A stretch of 64,000 nt of DNA from an uncultured Lactobacillus sp. (GTDB taxonomy: Bacteria > Bacillota > Bacilli > Lactobacillales > Lactobacillaceae), in the NCBI GenBank assembly GCA_937874695.1, contig CALNAJ010000046.1, positions 13,513 through 77,512 on the forward strand, given 5' to 3'. Positions 16,226-25,383 of this stretch are shown piece by piece (position 1 is the stretch's first letter; every line of letters begins with the position of its first letter). Below the pieces are notes generated by a model. The model was not told where the DNA came from. It made no database searches and worked only from the letters and a program-made list of their open reading frames with translations. The translations under genes and the position numbers were made by a program.

Positions 16226-17416
16226 TTATCCAATATTGATACTTGTGAAATTATATAAGTGCCAATCGTCCGTCAGGTGAGGATTGTTTCGCGCCTTGTT
16301 AGGAGATACACCGACAAACTTCTTGAACTCGCGGGTCAGATAGGCTTGGTCGGTAAAATTCAAGATTGCGGCAATCTCCGAGAGTGGCAGGTTGGTCGTC
16401 TGTAAAATTTCAACGGCCCGATTAATTTTGACCAGAATTTTGAAACGAGAGATGGGCACACCAATCTCTGCGCTGAAAAGAGTCGAGAGGTAGTGTGGGG
16501 ATAGGCCCAGCTGATTGGCGAGTTGGGTCACGGTGATATTAGATTCTGGACTGTTCATGATAATCTGATAGGCCCGTCGAACCGGCGCGGAGAGGTGAAC
16601 ACTCTTGAGCTGATGGACGCGTTGGGCCATGTCCTTGATCATCGTTTCAATCCCGGTCATGACGTCATCGTAGGTCGTTAGCGTCTCCAGGGTGCGGACG
16701 TAGTGGTCGTTGAGCGAGTAAGCCTGATCGAAGTCCATTCCGGCATGGATGGCTGCGCGAAGTGTGACTGAGGTACTGATGATCCCCCAATTTTTAATAT
16801 TGCGGAGGTTACTGCCATCCGCGAGAATTCCAATGCGACCGGAGTTGACCAGCCCAACGAAGGCGTCGTGAACCATCGAGGGTTTACCCAGCTCGACCGC
16901 GGTCTTCAATGCCTTTTCGTAGGCATAGCTAACGTGAGCCCCCTCGTCATCGAAATTGACTAGAATCAGCTTGTCATTGAACTGGTCGGAACGCAGGGCT
17001 TGTTCGAAGGCGGTCGTCACAGTTTCAGCGGTCACAGATAAGTGGATAATCTGCGTCAACGCTAGGATCTGTTTCAGACACTGGTCGCGTGTGATCGAGT
17101 AGGTACTCAAAACTTGTGGCAGATAGATTGTCCGGGCTTCATTATCGGTGGGGTCGTGAGCCGTGACGTCGGTGACTAGAATGGGGCCCAAGATGTAGGT
17201 GAAGTCAGCCTGTTTGAGGCAGATTGAGAATAGGTTCTGACTGTGCCGAAAGACGGTGACGGCGGCCTCGTGGTCGGGGATTTCGTAGAATAGGGCGATA
17301 TACGCTGACGCTAAGATTTTACCCTGTTTGAAGGTGATTTTCGGTCGGTGTTGGACAGTTTTAAAGATAGCGGCGGGGACCGCCAAAGCTTCTAGATAGA
17401 GTTGGTCGAGGGCCAA
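16226..17416 (-). CDS. AraC family regulator with large N-terminal sensor
   Basis: 396 residues if started at TTG 17416, which sits 7 nt after a strong AAAGGAGG. The ATG at 17449 lies upstream of that site and would encode it, so it is less likely. The last ~100 residues are the AraC double HTH (VTQLANQLGLSPHYLSTLFSAEIG, LPLSEIAAILNFTDQAYLTREFKK). The first ~290 residues are a sensor I do not recognise, loosely like regulators of YSIRK-type surface proteins. No target gene is obvious nearby. Confidence 0.8.
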   Translation of the reverse strand: MALDQLYLEALAVPAAIFKTVQHRPKITFKQGKILASAYIALFYEIPDHEAAVTVFRHSQNLFSICLKQADFTYILGPILVTDVTAHDPTDNEARTIYLPQVLSTYSITRDQCLKQILALTQIIHLSVTAETVTTAFEQALRSDQFNDKLILVNFDDEGAHVSYAYEKALKTAVELGKPSMVHDAFVGLVNSGRIGILADGSNLRNIKNWGIISTSVTLRAAIHAGMDFDQAYSLNDHYVRTLETLTTYDDVMTGIETMIKDMAQRVHQLKSVHLSAPVRRAYQIIMNSPESNITVTQLANQLGLSPHYLSTLFSAEIGVPISRFKILVKINRAVEILQTTNLPLSEIAAILNFTDQAYLTREFKKFVGVSPNKARNNPHLTDDWHLYNFTSINIG

Positions 17417-17467
17417 GAGACGGCCTCCTTTCTGATGGATGGTGGACATGATAAAATTTGCATTCGC

Positions 17468-17482
17468 ATGTAAGCGCTACAT
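17468..17482. promoter_or_regulatory. cre-like near-palindrome upstream of the araC gene
   Basis: ATGTAAGCGCTACAT lies about 50 bp before the regulator start. It is palindromic except for one base and resembles a cre site with a shifted half. Confidence 0.35.
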
Positions 17483-17528
17483 CAGTTATACCTTAGCCCA
17501 TCGAAAATTACTAGCAGAGTTTCAAGGG

Positions 17529-17544
17529 TGTTTCACATGAAACA
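17529..17544. repeat. parS-like 16-mer, copy 3
   Basis: TGTTTCACATGAAACA in the divergent araC/tetR intergenic region. Confidence 0.6.
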
Positions 17545-17574
17545 TTGATGGTTGGTAAACTCACTGACAAAGTT

Positions 17575-17606
17575 ACACCGCTTAAAGAGATTTATGCGGT
17601 GTTTTT
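17575..17606 (+). terminator. Terminator-like hairpin upstream of tetR
   Basis: ACACCGC pairs with GCGGTGT and TTTTT follows. No plus-strand gene precedes it, so it may attenuate tetR or end a short RNA. Confidence 0.55.
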
Positions 17607-17646
17607 ATAGGATTATGGGTTTAATAGGAGAAAGGGGGCAAATACG

Positions 17647-18285
17647 ATGACTGATGAAGAAAAACTACAACGGATTTATGCGGCGGCGAGTGAATTGTTC
17701 ATTCAGCCGGGCTATCACGAGACACAAATGCAGATGATTGCGCAGCGCTCGCAACTCGCGGTGGGAACGCTCTACCGGTTGTTTACTAGTAAGGCCGCAC
17801 TCTTGGACTATGTGTTCTTAACGACCTTGCCGACAGCGGCATTGACGATGCAGACTTATCCCTTAGAATCGGTTGATCCGCGAGAGTTAGTCAACCGGAC
17901 GCAGGCAGCCTATGCCGATTGGAATCGACAATTGACTAGTCACAAGGCCGCGAGCTTCGATGACCTTTTGACCGCATTATTTCAGGCATTCGAACGGTAC
18001 GGGCAATACTTTTTGATCTTGGAGCATAATCCCACGGTGAATCCGGCGTTGACGGCACTCTATCGCCAGCAACGGCAGTCGTTGTATCAACAGGTGGGGG
18101 CCTTTATTGCGGAGAAATTACCGGCGATTCCGGAACCACAGCGCAATGGTGTCATCGTGGTCGATCTGGTCTTCTGGTGGTGCGCACACAAGCGCTATGA
18201 CAGCTTTGAAATGGAGATGGCCCACGGTGAGGATGACCGAATGATTACGGTCGTTCGAGAGATGTTACGCCGGAGCTATCAGTAA
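17647..18285 (+). CDS. TetR/AcrR family transcriptional regulator
   Basis: 212 residues. The N-terminal HTH is ASELFIQPGYHETQMQMIAQRSQLAVGTLYRLFTSK (written here as its span, residues ~13-48). The C-terminal ligand domain is typical in length. The gene precedes a YhgE/Pip-like membrane protein by 134 bp. A pair of inverted GAGTGAACG motifs lies in between, so local repression of that protein is likely. The ribosome binding site is AGAAAGGGGG. Confidence 0.88.
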   Translation: MTDEEKLQRIYAAASELFIQPGYHETQMQMIAQRSQLAVGTLYRLFTSKAALLDYVFLTTLPTAALTMQTYPLESVDPRELVNRTQAAYADWNRQLTSHKAASFDDLLTALFQAFERYGQYFLILEHNPTVNPALTALYRQQRQSLYQQVGAFIAEKLPAIPEPQRNGVIVVDLVFWWCAHKRYDSFEMEMAHGEDDRMITVVREMLRRSYQ

Positions 18286-18294
18286 GGCCCTTCG

Positions 18295-18406
18295 TTATCT
18301 CAGCGAGTGAACGCCACGGTTTTAATCACTTTAAAATGACTTTTACACGTCAGTGGTTAGACTGGGGGCAATTCGAATGAATGATTCGTTCACTCGTTTG
18401 AGATAA
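18295..18406. promoter_or_regulatory. Two facing operator-like repeats between tetR and the Pip-like gene
   Basis: TTATCTCAGCGAGTGAACG at 18295-18313 is repeated in inverted form at 18387-18406 with one extra base. A partial dyad AGTGAA/TTCATT also lies at about 18375-18394. The right copy is just before the gene start. This is a plausible TetR operator array. Confidence 0.6.
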
Positions 18407-18419
18407 GGGGGATGAGATC

Positions 18420-19715
18420 ATGAACTTTCATGAATGGACCTATATCAAGCAACATCCAACCGTTTGGCGTATCTTGTTGGGAATTTTGGTGATTCCACTG
18501 GCGTATGCGGCAATTTTGTTAGCCTCCGTTTGGAATCCGTATGACGAGCTTCATCGCCTGCCAATGGCGGTGGTCGACCAGGACCGAGCGACGGCGACGA
18601 TGCATTGGGGGCAGACCGTTACGCGGCAACTCACACGCAGCAAGTCATTGCAGTTCCACCGGATGGCCGCTCGGCAGGCCCATCGAGAACTACGTGCGGG
18701 GAAGCTTTATTTAGTCTTGACGATTCCACAGCAGTCATCGTCTCAATTAGACCGGCTGGCAAGTCATCCTGAAACATTGCGACTAACCTATCAAACGGAT
18801 GCTGGGCAGAGCGCAGTGGCCGCTAAGATGGCCAGCACGGCCATGCAAAAGCTGCAGGCCTCGCTTAATCAAACCGTGATTCAGGCTGAACTGGTCGCGA
18901 TTCAGCGGCAAACGGTGCAGTCCGGTAGACGTTTGGTTACCACGGCTGGTCAGTTGCAGCAGGTGGTTCGGGCCAGTGCGTCCGGCGCTCCGGCAATGCT
19001 GACCAACGACACGAATGAAGCAATCATTCAGGGATTGACGCATAGTGGGCAACAGTTGGCGCAGCAAGCCAAGCGGCCTCACCAGTTACGGGCGTTGGCT
19101 GCGCCAATCAAGCTGGTTCAGCACAATGTCACGTCGGTCGCCAATAATGGAACCGGCATGGCACCTTATTTTATGGCGATTTCACTTTTTGTCGGCTGCA
19201 TTACCCTGAATATCATTTACGATGCAGGCAAACGTCACGGCAAATACCGAAACTTTGCGGTGGCTTGGTTAGATAAGATGGGGATGCTCTGGGTATTTGT
19301 GATGCTGGCCGCCTCGGCCATGTGGCTAGGGGTCCGGAATATTAATGGCTTACGGCCGCTTCAACCTGGGAAAACCTACCTGCTCTCGTTGCTCATTGTG
19401 CTAGCGTTCTTCAGTCTGGTCACGTGCTTCCGTTTATGGCTGGGGCTCACCGGGGCTTGGTTAATGCTGATCTTCATGATCTTTCAGATTGGCTGTTCGG
19501 GTGGCACCTATCCCATTGCACTGACCAATCCCCTCTATCGGGCGGTTCATCCGTATTTGCCGATGACGATTGCGATGTCTGGGTTACGCCACACGATTTC
19601 TTTGGGCGGATCGATTGCCGGAATTTGCTGGGTATTAGTCGGTATCGTGGTGGTCTTCAGTCTGGGAACACTGGCGTTCTTCTATGAACACCGAAACGAC
19701 GCGGTAACGGTGTGA
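18420..19715 (+). CDS. YhgE/Pip-like ABC-2 type membrane protein
   Basis: 431 residues. TM1 is at ~20-38, then an extracellular region of ~200 residues, then about five TM helices. The opening (WNPYDELHRLPMAVVDQDRAT) matches the YhgE/Pip N-terminal domain found in ABC-2-type permeases, phage-infection proteins and type VII secretion accessory proteins. No ATPase gene is adjacent. The preceding tetR and the operator repeats suggest regulated expression. Role: probably export or envelope function; substrate unknown. Confidence 0.78.
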   Translation: MNFHEWTYIKQHPTVWRILLGILVIPLAYAAILLASVWNPYDELHRLPMAVVDQDRATATMHWGQTVTRQLTRSKSLQFHRMAARQAHRELRAGKLYLVLTIPQQSSSQLDRLASHPETLRLTYQTDAGQSAVAAKMASTAMQKLQASLNQTVIQAELVAIQRQTVQSGRRLVTTAGQLQQVVRASASGAPAMLTNDTNEAIIQGLTHSGQQLAQQAKRPHQLRALAAPIKLVQHNVTSVANNGTGMAPYFMAISLFVGCITLNIIYDAGKRHGKYRNFAVAWLDKMGMLWVFVMLAASAMWLGVRNINGLRPLQPGKTYLLSLLIVLAFFSLVTCFRLWLGLTGAWLMLIFMIFQIGCSGGTYPIALTNPLYRAVHPYLPMTIAMSGLRHTISLGGSIAGICWVLVGIVVVFSLGTLAFFYEHRNDAVTV

Positions 19716-19802
19716 TTGAAGCCGCTCATTTCGGGACAGGCAGGCCCAACACACGAAGCGTATAATGGAATGGTGAGATTTTACGAAATGGAGTGAAGGT
19801 TT

Positions 19803-20693
19803 TTGCGAAAAATAGCACCATTCTTTGTGGCATTGGGCGCCATCAGTTTTGGGGTTCCAGCCACCTTGATGAAGATTGCGCGTAGTGAAGGCGTGGTCAA
19901 CGGGCCACTGTTATTTTGGTCATTTCTGAGCGCCGTAATCATCCTGGGGATTATTCACGTGGCGCGGCGACGTTGGCTACGTTACCAGCATACCAACTGG
20001 AAGCAGCTGCTGGCGGTTATGGCTGCTGGAACGGCTTCCGGCTTTACTAATACCTTTTATATTCAGTCGTTGAAATTAATTCCGGTTGCGGCCGCGGCGG
20101 TCATGTTGATGCAGGCCGTGTGGCTGTCGGTTCTGCTGGGCAGTATCCTGCATAAACGCCGACCGACTCGGCTACAGGTCGTGAGCATTGTCCTAGTCTT
20201 GATTGGGACGGTGTTGGCGGCGGGGCTCTTTCCGATTACCCAACCGTTGTCGCTGTGGGGCTTATTCCTGGCATTTCTGGCGGCGTGCGCGTATGCCTGC
20301 ACGATTCAATTCACCGCGATGTTGGGGAATAACTTGGACCCGTTGAGTAAGACGTGGCTCCTGTGTATCGGCGCCTTTATCCTGATTTCGGTCGTCTGGG
20401 GACCACAGATTGTGTCGGCACCCGTGACGTTTGATACGGTGAAGTGGGCCTTCTGGATTGCCATCTTCTCCATGGTCTTCCCATTGGTGGCGTACTCGAT
20501 CTTCATGCAATATTTGGACTTGGGAATCGGTCCCATTTTGTCCTCGTTGGAATTGACAGCGTCCATCACGATTGCTTTTCTCGTCCTGGGTGAAAAGGTC
20601 GATTGGCTCCAGATCGTGGGAGTGCTGGTGATTATTGGTGCTGTGATTCTCCCTAACGTTTGGGGGATGCGCCGACAAAATCAGTTGCGCTAA
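19803..20693 (+). CDS. EamA/DMT family transporter
   Basis: 296 residues from a TTG start preceded by GGAGTGAAGG. Ten membrane helices in two EamA repeats (FVALGAISFGVPATLMKIA; second repeat from ~150, ending LVLGEKVDWLQIVGVLVIIGAVIL). The drug/metabolite transporter family exports amino acids, nucleosides or other metabolites. It is monocistronic, with a parS-like site starting 1 bp after the stop. Substrate not readable. Confidence 0.88.
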   Translation: MRKIAPFFVALGAISFGVPATLMKIARSEGVVNGPLLFWSFLSAVIILGIIHVARRRWLRYQHTNWKQLLAVMAAGTASGFTNTFYIQSLKLIPVAAAAVMLMQAVWLSVLLGSILHKRRPTRLQVVSIVLVLIGTVLAAGLFPITQPLSLWGLFLAFLAACAYACTIQFTAMLGNNLDPLSKTWLLCIGAFILISVVWGPQIVSAPVTFDTVKWAFWIAIFSMVFPLVAYSIFMQYLDLGIGPILSSLELTASITIAFLVLGEKVDWLQIVGVLVIIGAVILPNVWGMRRQNQLR

Positions 20694-20709
20694 TGTTTCA
20701 TGTGAAACA
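20694..20709. repeat. parS-like 16-mer, copy 4
   Basis: TGTTTCATGTGAAACA directly after the EamA gene stop codon. Confidence 0.6.
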
Positions 20710-20795
20710 AATATGGTCCTGTTGCGGTCAATTGCCGTAGCGGGACTTTTTCGTGGTATTCTAGGGTTACTAAAACCACTAAGGGAGACGAGTAT

Positions 20796-21392
20796 ATGGC
20801 AACTGTAACGGGCGAGACCTTTTCGCTAGATGTGTTGGAAGCCGGTAACCAGTACGTGAACTGCGAGCTGACCTATTCCAACCAAGACATTCGGGTAGAA
20901 GACGTTAGCTTTGAGAAGTGTACGTTTCAGCAGACGGATTTTAAGAATAGTGAGTGGTTGGATTGCCAGTTTCAGGGCTGCCAATTTTTGAATTGTCAAT
21001 TCCAGGAGAGCTACCTGTATCGCTGTCAATTCGATGGTTGTCAGTTATTAGGCAGTGATTTTACCGCGGCGCGACTTAAGGATGTGACCGTCAACGAAAC
21101 GCGGGCAGACTACGCCAATTTTGCAGAGGCAGTCCTGACTGGCTGTGATTTTAGCGAGACGCGACTGAACGAGGCAAGTTTTCAGATGGTGACAGTCAAG
21201 CGGCGGCTGAGCTTCAACCGGTGTGAACTGGTACGGGCCGATTTTTCGGAGAGCCAGTTGAAATTAGTTGATTTACGGACCAGTGATATTGACGCACTGG
21301 TCTTTACCCCGGGATTGGTACGGGGCTGTAAGATTGATGCGCTCCAAGCGGTGACGTTTGCGGCGGCTCTAGGGTTGGACATTGGGGATTAG
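20796..21392 (+). CDS. Pentapeptide repeat protein (Qnr/MfpA-like)
   Basis: 198 residues with A(D/N)LXX-type pentapeptides across most of its length (CQFQG CQFLN CQFQE, CQFDG CQLLG SDFTA, CDFSE TRLNE ASFQM). The pattern folds as a right-handed quadrilateral helix. Qnr and MfpA members mimic DNA and shield gyrase from quinolones. This chromosomal protein has a similar length but no tested role. The ribosome binding site is AGGGAGA, and a terminator follows. Confidence 0.85.
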   Translation: MATVTGETFSLDVLEAGNQYVNCELTYSNQDIRVEDVSFEKCTFQQTDFKNSEWLDCQFQGCQFLNCQFQESYLYRCQFDGCQLLGSDFTAARLKDVTVNETRADYANFAEAVLTGCDFSETRLNEASFQMVTVKRRLSFNRCELVRADFSESQLKLVDLRTSDIDALVFTPGLVRGCKIDALQAVTFAAALGLDIGD

Positions 21393-21400
21393 CGCAAATT

Positions 21401-21434
21401 AAAACGAGTGGCCGTGGGGGTCACTCGTTTTTTA
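21401..21434 (+). terminator. Terminator after the pentapeptide protein gene
   Basis: AAAACGAGTG pairs with CACTCGTTTT, then a T run. Confidence 0.85.
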
Positions 21435-21440
21435 TGCGAA

Positions 21441-21575
21441 TTATAGGGTCGCTGTTAGGGCTACCCGGGGTAGGTCAGCCTGTGCTTCGGCGCGCGTTCC
21501 CCAGTGGCCCAAGCAGATGCTCGCCGTGGCACCAAGAATAATAATCGCCAAAATAGTTTTCAGGACTTTTCCTCT
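21441..21575 (-). CDS. Possible very small membrane/exported peptide
   Basis: The minus frame holds LKTILAIIILGATASICLG followed by a short polar tail ending ALTATL. It looks like a signal or membrane segment with about 20 extra residues. AGAGGA precedes the leucine codon CTG near 21575, but no ATG, GTG or TTG is well placed, so the start is uncertain. It could be a real small exported peptide or chance. Confidence 0.25.
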   Translation of the reverse strand, partial: RGKVLKTILAIIILGATASICLGHWGTRAEAQADLPRVALTATL

Positions 21576-21685
21576 GATGATGCGGACCTCCCTTGGGCTG
21601 TTGGCCCGAGTATAGCATGTTGTGTGGGGAATGCCAAAAGACTTGCTAATGATAGCAAACACGCAAATGAGCAGTTGGAAAATAG

Positions 21686-22585
21686 TTACCCAGTCACGCC
21701 GTCGTAACCGATAAATGTAAAGTAAGTTTGACCGCCAATGTGATACAAGCTATCGAAGGTGCCGGCGATGCCCTTGTCCTCGTTACCGGCATTATGCTGC
21801 GGGTCGTGAAGGTTCTTTAGCGTTAAGCGATATTGATATAACCCGGTGTGACTAACGCGTTTAGTTTTGAGACCCGAAATATCGTGGGCAAAGTATAGTA
21901 CGCGGTAGGGGTCGTGAAAATCCGTCTTGGTGATCTTAGCCATGCCAGTGGGCTTTTGCATGAAGCCCAAGCCGGCATTAGCCTTGGCGTCATAGGTCAT
22001 ATACTCGAGGTAGCCATCCGGCGTAACCCGAATGCTCGAAGTAGTTGTCTCAACGGCACTCAAAGCCGCTTTGGCACCTCCCAAGTAAAGGTCGCCATGG
22101 CTATATCCGGGCATAAAGTCGGGGGCTTTGATCCGTTTGAAGGCCGTCAGCTTATCGGTCGCCTTGAGCGTTGCCTGGGGATCATAGGCGCCAGCACCGG
22201 GGTCAATCGTGTAGCCGGCGGGGGCGTTCTGTCGGATCAAGGGGTAACTCAGCCGCGATAAGTATAATTGAAGGCTGGGCACTAAGAAGTCGCCGGATTT
22301 GGTGCTCGTGAGATTGCCCGCGACGACTGTCCCCACGGGGAGCCTGAAATCGCGGTTGATTGCGTGACCGACCTTGTGCGTAGGGACGTAATTGACCTTG
22401 ACCTTAATCGTTCGAGTCAGCACGTAATATTGACTGAGATTTAAGAAATCGGTGCTGGCCGTAAAATTTCCAACTTTGACCAGTGCGCTGGGCCGTTCCG
22501 TCTGGGCATTAGCCGTTTGCCATCCGGCACAGATGACGGCAAGAAGCGCAATGATCCCTGAACCGATTTTAATGAATTTATGCAT
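21686..22585 (-). CDS. Exported protein of unknown function
   Basis: 299 residues with a clear signal peptide (FIKIGSGIIALLAVICAGW, likely cleavage after ANA near residue 27). The mature part has Tyr- and Asp-rich segments (FMPGYSHGDLYLGG, LEYMTYDAKANAGLGF) but no domain I recognise and no anchor motif. It is probably secreted or loosely wall-bound. It is alone on its strand, with AGAGGAGG before the ATG. Confidence 0.75.
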   Translation of the reverse strand: MHKFIKIGSGIIALLAVICAGWQTANAQTERPSALVKVGNFTASTDFLNLSQYYVLTRTIKVKVNYVPTHKVGHAINRDFRLPVGTVVAGNLTSTKSGDFLVPSLQLYLSRLSYPLIRQNAPAGYTIDPGAGAYDPQATLKATDKLTAFKRIKAPDFMPGYSHGDLYLGGAKAALSAVETTTSSIRVTPDGYLEYMTYDAKANAGLGFMQKPTGMAKITKTDFHDPYRVLYFAHDISGLKTKRVSHTGLYQYRLTLKNLHDPQHNAGNEDKGIAGTFDSLYHIGGQTYFTFIGYDGVTG

Positions 22586-22699
22586 GCCGACGCCGGACCT
22601 CCTCTGAAAAATTAGATACGATAAGTATACCGGAAACTGAGGTGAAAATAAACGAACAAACGTTCTTTTATGAGTATAAATTTCAAAATAATGGGTGGT

Positions 22700-22711
22700 T
22701 AACCCGGGTTA
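22700..22711. promoter_or_regulatory. Palindrome upstream of the XRE gene
   Basis: TAACCCGGGTTA is a perfect palindrome. Its TAACCCGGG part recurs at 23368-23376 after the gene, so it may be the regulator's own operator. Confidence 0.4.
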
Positions 22712-22803
22712 TATTCTCCTAATTTCCCGTGGCAACCAGAGGATGCGTGTCACCGGGGGCATTGTTTAGTATGCTGGAAGTAGTAATTTGAGGAGGAGAG
22801 TAC

Positions 22804-23324
22804 ATGAAAATTGGGGAGCAGTTAAAGATCCAGCGGGAACAACGAGGCTGGTCACAGCAGATTTTGGCTGATCGTTTAAAAATTTCGCGGCAGTCCGTTT
22901 CAAAGTGGGAGCAGGGGACGGCACTGCCGAGCTTTGCCAATGTGGTCTTGATCAGTGACTTATTCAATCTGACCATCGATGACTTAGTCCGTGACGACAC
23001 CGACCTGAGACGGACGTTTGACCGCCCGGTGACGGGACCGTTGGGGCTAATTGTCGTTGGTGGCTTGGGGGTGGCTATACCCTTGGCTGTAGTGGCATTG
23101 GCCCTGGGCATTCACACGGCAACCCTGTTGGACTGGGTACAGACACCATTGTTGATTGGTGTCATCATCTTATTGGGGTTGATTTACGGAATCAACAGCG
23201 TCGGCAGTATGCGCTGTCGAGAGTGGTTATCGCCGTTGCTATCGCGGTCCTTGGCTTATTGCTGATGCCACAAATTACGGACTTTATTATCGGATTCTGG
23301 AATGGACTACGGGCACAAGGCTAA
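22804..23324 (+). pseudogene. XRE family regulator with membrane tail, frameshifted
   Basis: The N-terminal Cro/C1 HTH (LKIQREQRGWSQQILADRLK...SRQSVSKWEQG, residues ~8-45) is intact and is followed by two membrane helices. The frame stops at 23265 with an unnatural tail (CREWLSPLLSRSLAYC). From about 23221 the other frame reads VVIAVAIAVLGLLLMPQI and on to a TAA at 23324, a natural third helix. One lost base near 23220 explains this. DNA binding could survive. It is a true lesion or a sequencing error. Confidence 0.65.
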
Positions 23325-23337
23325 CTGAATGAATTGG

Positions 23338-23365
23338 AGGCTGGCTTGGAGCTGGCCTTTTTTAA
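23338..23365 (+). terminator. Terminator after the XRE gene
   Basis: AGGCTGGC and GCTGGCCT form an 8-bp stem with two wobble pairs; TTTTTT follows. Confidence 0.6.
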
Positions 23366-23374
23366 AATAACCCG

Positions 23375-23388
23375 GGAAATTAATTTCC
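23375..23388. promoter_or_regulatory. Palindrome upstream of lacL
   Basis: GGAAATTAATTTCC is a perfect 14-bp palindrome overlapping a TAACCCGGG copy (23368-23376). It is a candidate operator for lacLM or the XRE regulator. Confidence 0.4.
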
Positions 23389-23496
23389 TGTATTTCCCGC
23401 TACTAGGTGGCAAAACCGAATAATAAGTTGCGGGCTGTGGCGGTCGCAGGGAGAGTATAATGAAAGGGGTAACAATTCAAGAAGGAGGAAATACAG

Positions 23497-25383
23497 ATGC
23501 AAGCAGATCTTACTTGGCTTGATGATCCCCAGACATTTCGTATCAATCAGTTGCCGGCACATAGTGATCATCGCGGATACGCGACGGTTGCGGAAGCACA
23601 GGCTAAACAAAGCAGCCTGGTTCAGAGCCTCGATGGTAATTGGGACTTTCAGTTCGCAGCTGACCCACAGCACCGGCCAGTTGGTTTTTATCAACCGGAC
23701 TATGATCGGTCTAATTTTGACCAACTCACGGTTCCGGGCCACATTGAGCTCGCCGGTTACGGCCAGATTCAGTATATCAATACGGCCTATCCTTGGGAGG
23801 GTAAGCACTATCGTCGGCCCGCATACAGTATGGGTGCTGATCAACCGGCTCGTGGCATGTTTAGCAAAGGCCCTGAAAACACTGTCGGCGCCTACGTTAA
23901 ACGATTCACGTTACAGCCAGCACTGCAGAATCAGCGGGTCAGCATTGAATTCGATGGGGTTGAACAGGCCATGTATCTCTGGCTAAATGGTCACTTCATT
24001 GGCTATGCCGAGGATAGTTTTAGTCGATCCGAGTTTGATCTGACCCGCTACCTGCAGCCGGGAGAGAATTTGCTAGCGGTGGAAGTCTTTAAGCACAGCA
24101 CGGCTGCTTTTCTTGAAGATCAGGATATGTTCCGCTTCTCTGGAATCTTCCGGAGTGTTCGGTTGGTCGCAAAGCCCGCTCTCCACTTGGAAGATCTAAC
24201 GATTCGCCCCACGGTAGACGTTGGATTGACCACGGGGACGCTCAATCTCCAGCTCCAACTTTCAGCCGCGCAACAGCTTGCAGGCACGGCGGTTATCACG
24301 TTACAGGATGCCGCGGGGCAACCGTTGTGGACTACTGAACGCGCCGTAGCCGACATGCTGACTGCGACCACAACAATCTCACACGTCCATCTGTGGCAGC
24401 ATCACGATTCCTACCTTTATCACTTGCAGATCTGCTTACATAATGCGGCTGGCGATTTGGTCGAAGTGATTCCTTATCCGGTTGGCTTTCGGCGACTGGA
24501 AATTAAGGACAAGGTGATCATGCTCAATGGTCAGCGGTTGATTTTAAATGGCGTTAATCGTCACGAGTGGGATGCCCACCGGGGTCGCGCGGTGACGATG
24601 GCCGATATGCACCACGACCTGGAAATCTTTGCGGACAATCATGTCAATGCCGTGCGGACGTGTCACTACCCGGATCAGCCGGTCTGGTACGATTTGTGTG
24701 ACCAACATGGGATTTACATGATGGCTGAGAATAACTTGGAGACGCATGGCACCTGGCAGAAAATGGGCGCCGTAGAGCCGTCTTACAACGTTCCTGGTGA
24801 CTTACCGCAGTGGCAACTAGCGGTGCTCGACCGGGCGAAGAGCAACTATGAAATGTTCAAAAATCACCCAGCCATTTTATTCTGGTCGCTGGGAAATGAA
24901 TCCTATGCAGGTGAAGACATCGTCGCGATGGACGCCTATTATCATCACGTCGATCCAACGCGGCTGACCCACTACGAAGGGGTCTTTCAGAATCGGGCGT
25001 ATGCCGACCGGATTTCTGATGTGGAGAGTCGGATGTACAATCCACCCCGGGAGATTGAAAAATACTTGCAGGATTCACCAGCCAAGCCATTCTTGGACTG
25101 TGAGTACATGCATGATATGGGGAATTCGCTCGGTGGCATGGCGAGCTACACGGACTTAATTGACCGTTATCCCATGTATCAGGGGGGCTTCATTTGGGAC
25201 TTCATCGACCAGGCACTCTGGGTCAAGGATGAGGTGACCGGTCAGCCAGTCCTGCGTTATGGTGGGGACTTTGACGACCGCCATTCGGACTATGAATTCT
25301 CGGGCGATGGGCTGCTCTTTGCCGACCGAACCCCTAAGCCAGCTTTGCAGGAGGTGCGTTATGAGTATGGCCAACACGACTAA
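23497..25383 (+). CDS. lacL: Beta-galactosidase large subunit
   Basis: 628 residues, the usual LacL length (GH2). The acid/base Glu is in FWSLGNESYAGE and the nucleophile Glu in DCEYMHDMGNS. N-terminal jelly-roll and beta-sandwich domains precede the TIM barrel. LacL works as a heterodimer with LacM to hydrolyse lactose and related galactosides in the cytoplasm. AAGGAGG precedes the ATG. lacM starts inside the end of lacL. No lactose permease or galactose genes are adjacent. Confidence 0.95.
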   Translation: MQADLTWLDDPQTFRINQLPAHSDHRGYATVAEAQAKQSSLVQSLDGNWDFQFAADPQHRPVGFYQPDYDRSNFDQLTVPGHIELAGYGQIQYINTAYPWEGKHYRRPAYSMGADQPARGMFSKGPENTVGAYVKRFTLQPALQNQRVSIEFDGVEQAMYLWLNGHFIGYAEDSFSRSEFDLTRYLQPGENLLAVEVFKHSTAAFLEDQDMFRFSGIFRSVRLVAKPALHLEDLTIRPTVDVGLTTGTLNLQLQLSAAQQLAGTAVITLQDAAGQPLWTTERAVADMLTATTTISHVHLWQHHDSYLYHLQICLHNAAGDLVEVIPYPVGFRRLEIKDKVIMLNGQRLILNGVNRHEWDAHRGRAVTMADMHHDLEIFADNHVNAVRTCHYPDQPVWYDLCDQHGIYMMAENNLETHGTWQKMGAVEPSYNVPGDLPQWQLAVLDRAKSNYEMFKNHPAILFWSLGNESYAGEDIVAMDAYYHHVDPTRLTHYEGVFQNRAYADRISDVESRMYNPPREIEKYLQDSPAKPFLDCEYMHDMGNSLGGMASYTDLIDRYPMYQGGFIWDFIDQALWVKDEVTGQPVLRYGGDFDDRHSDYEFSGDGLLFADRTPKPALQEVRYEYGQHD

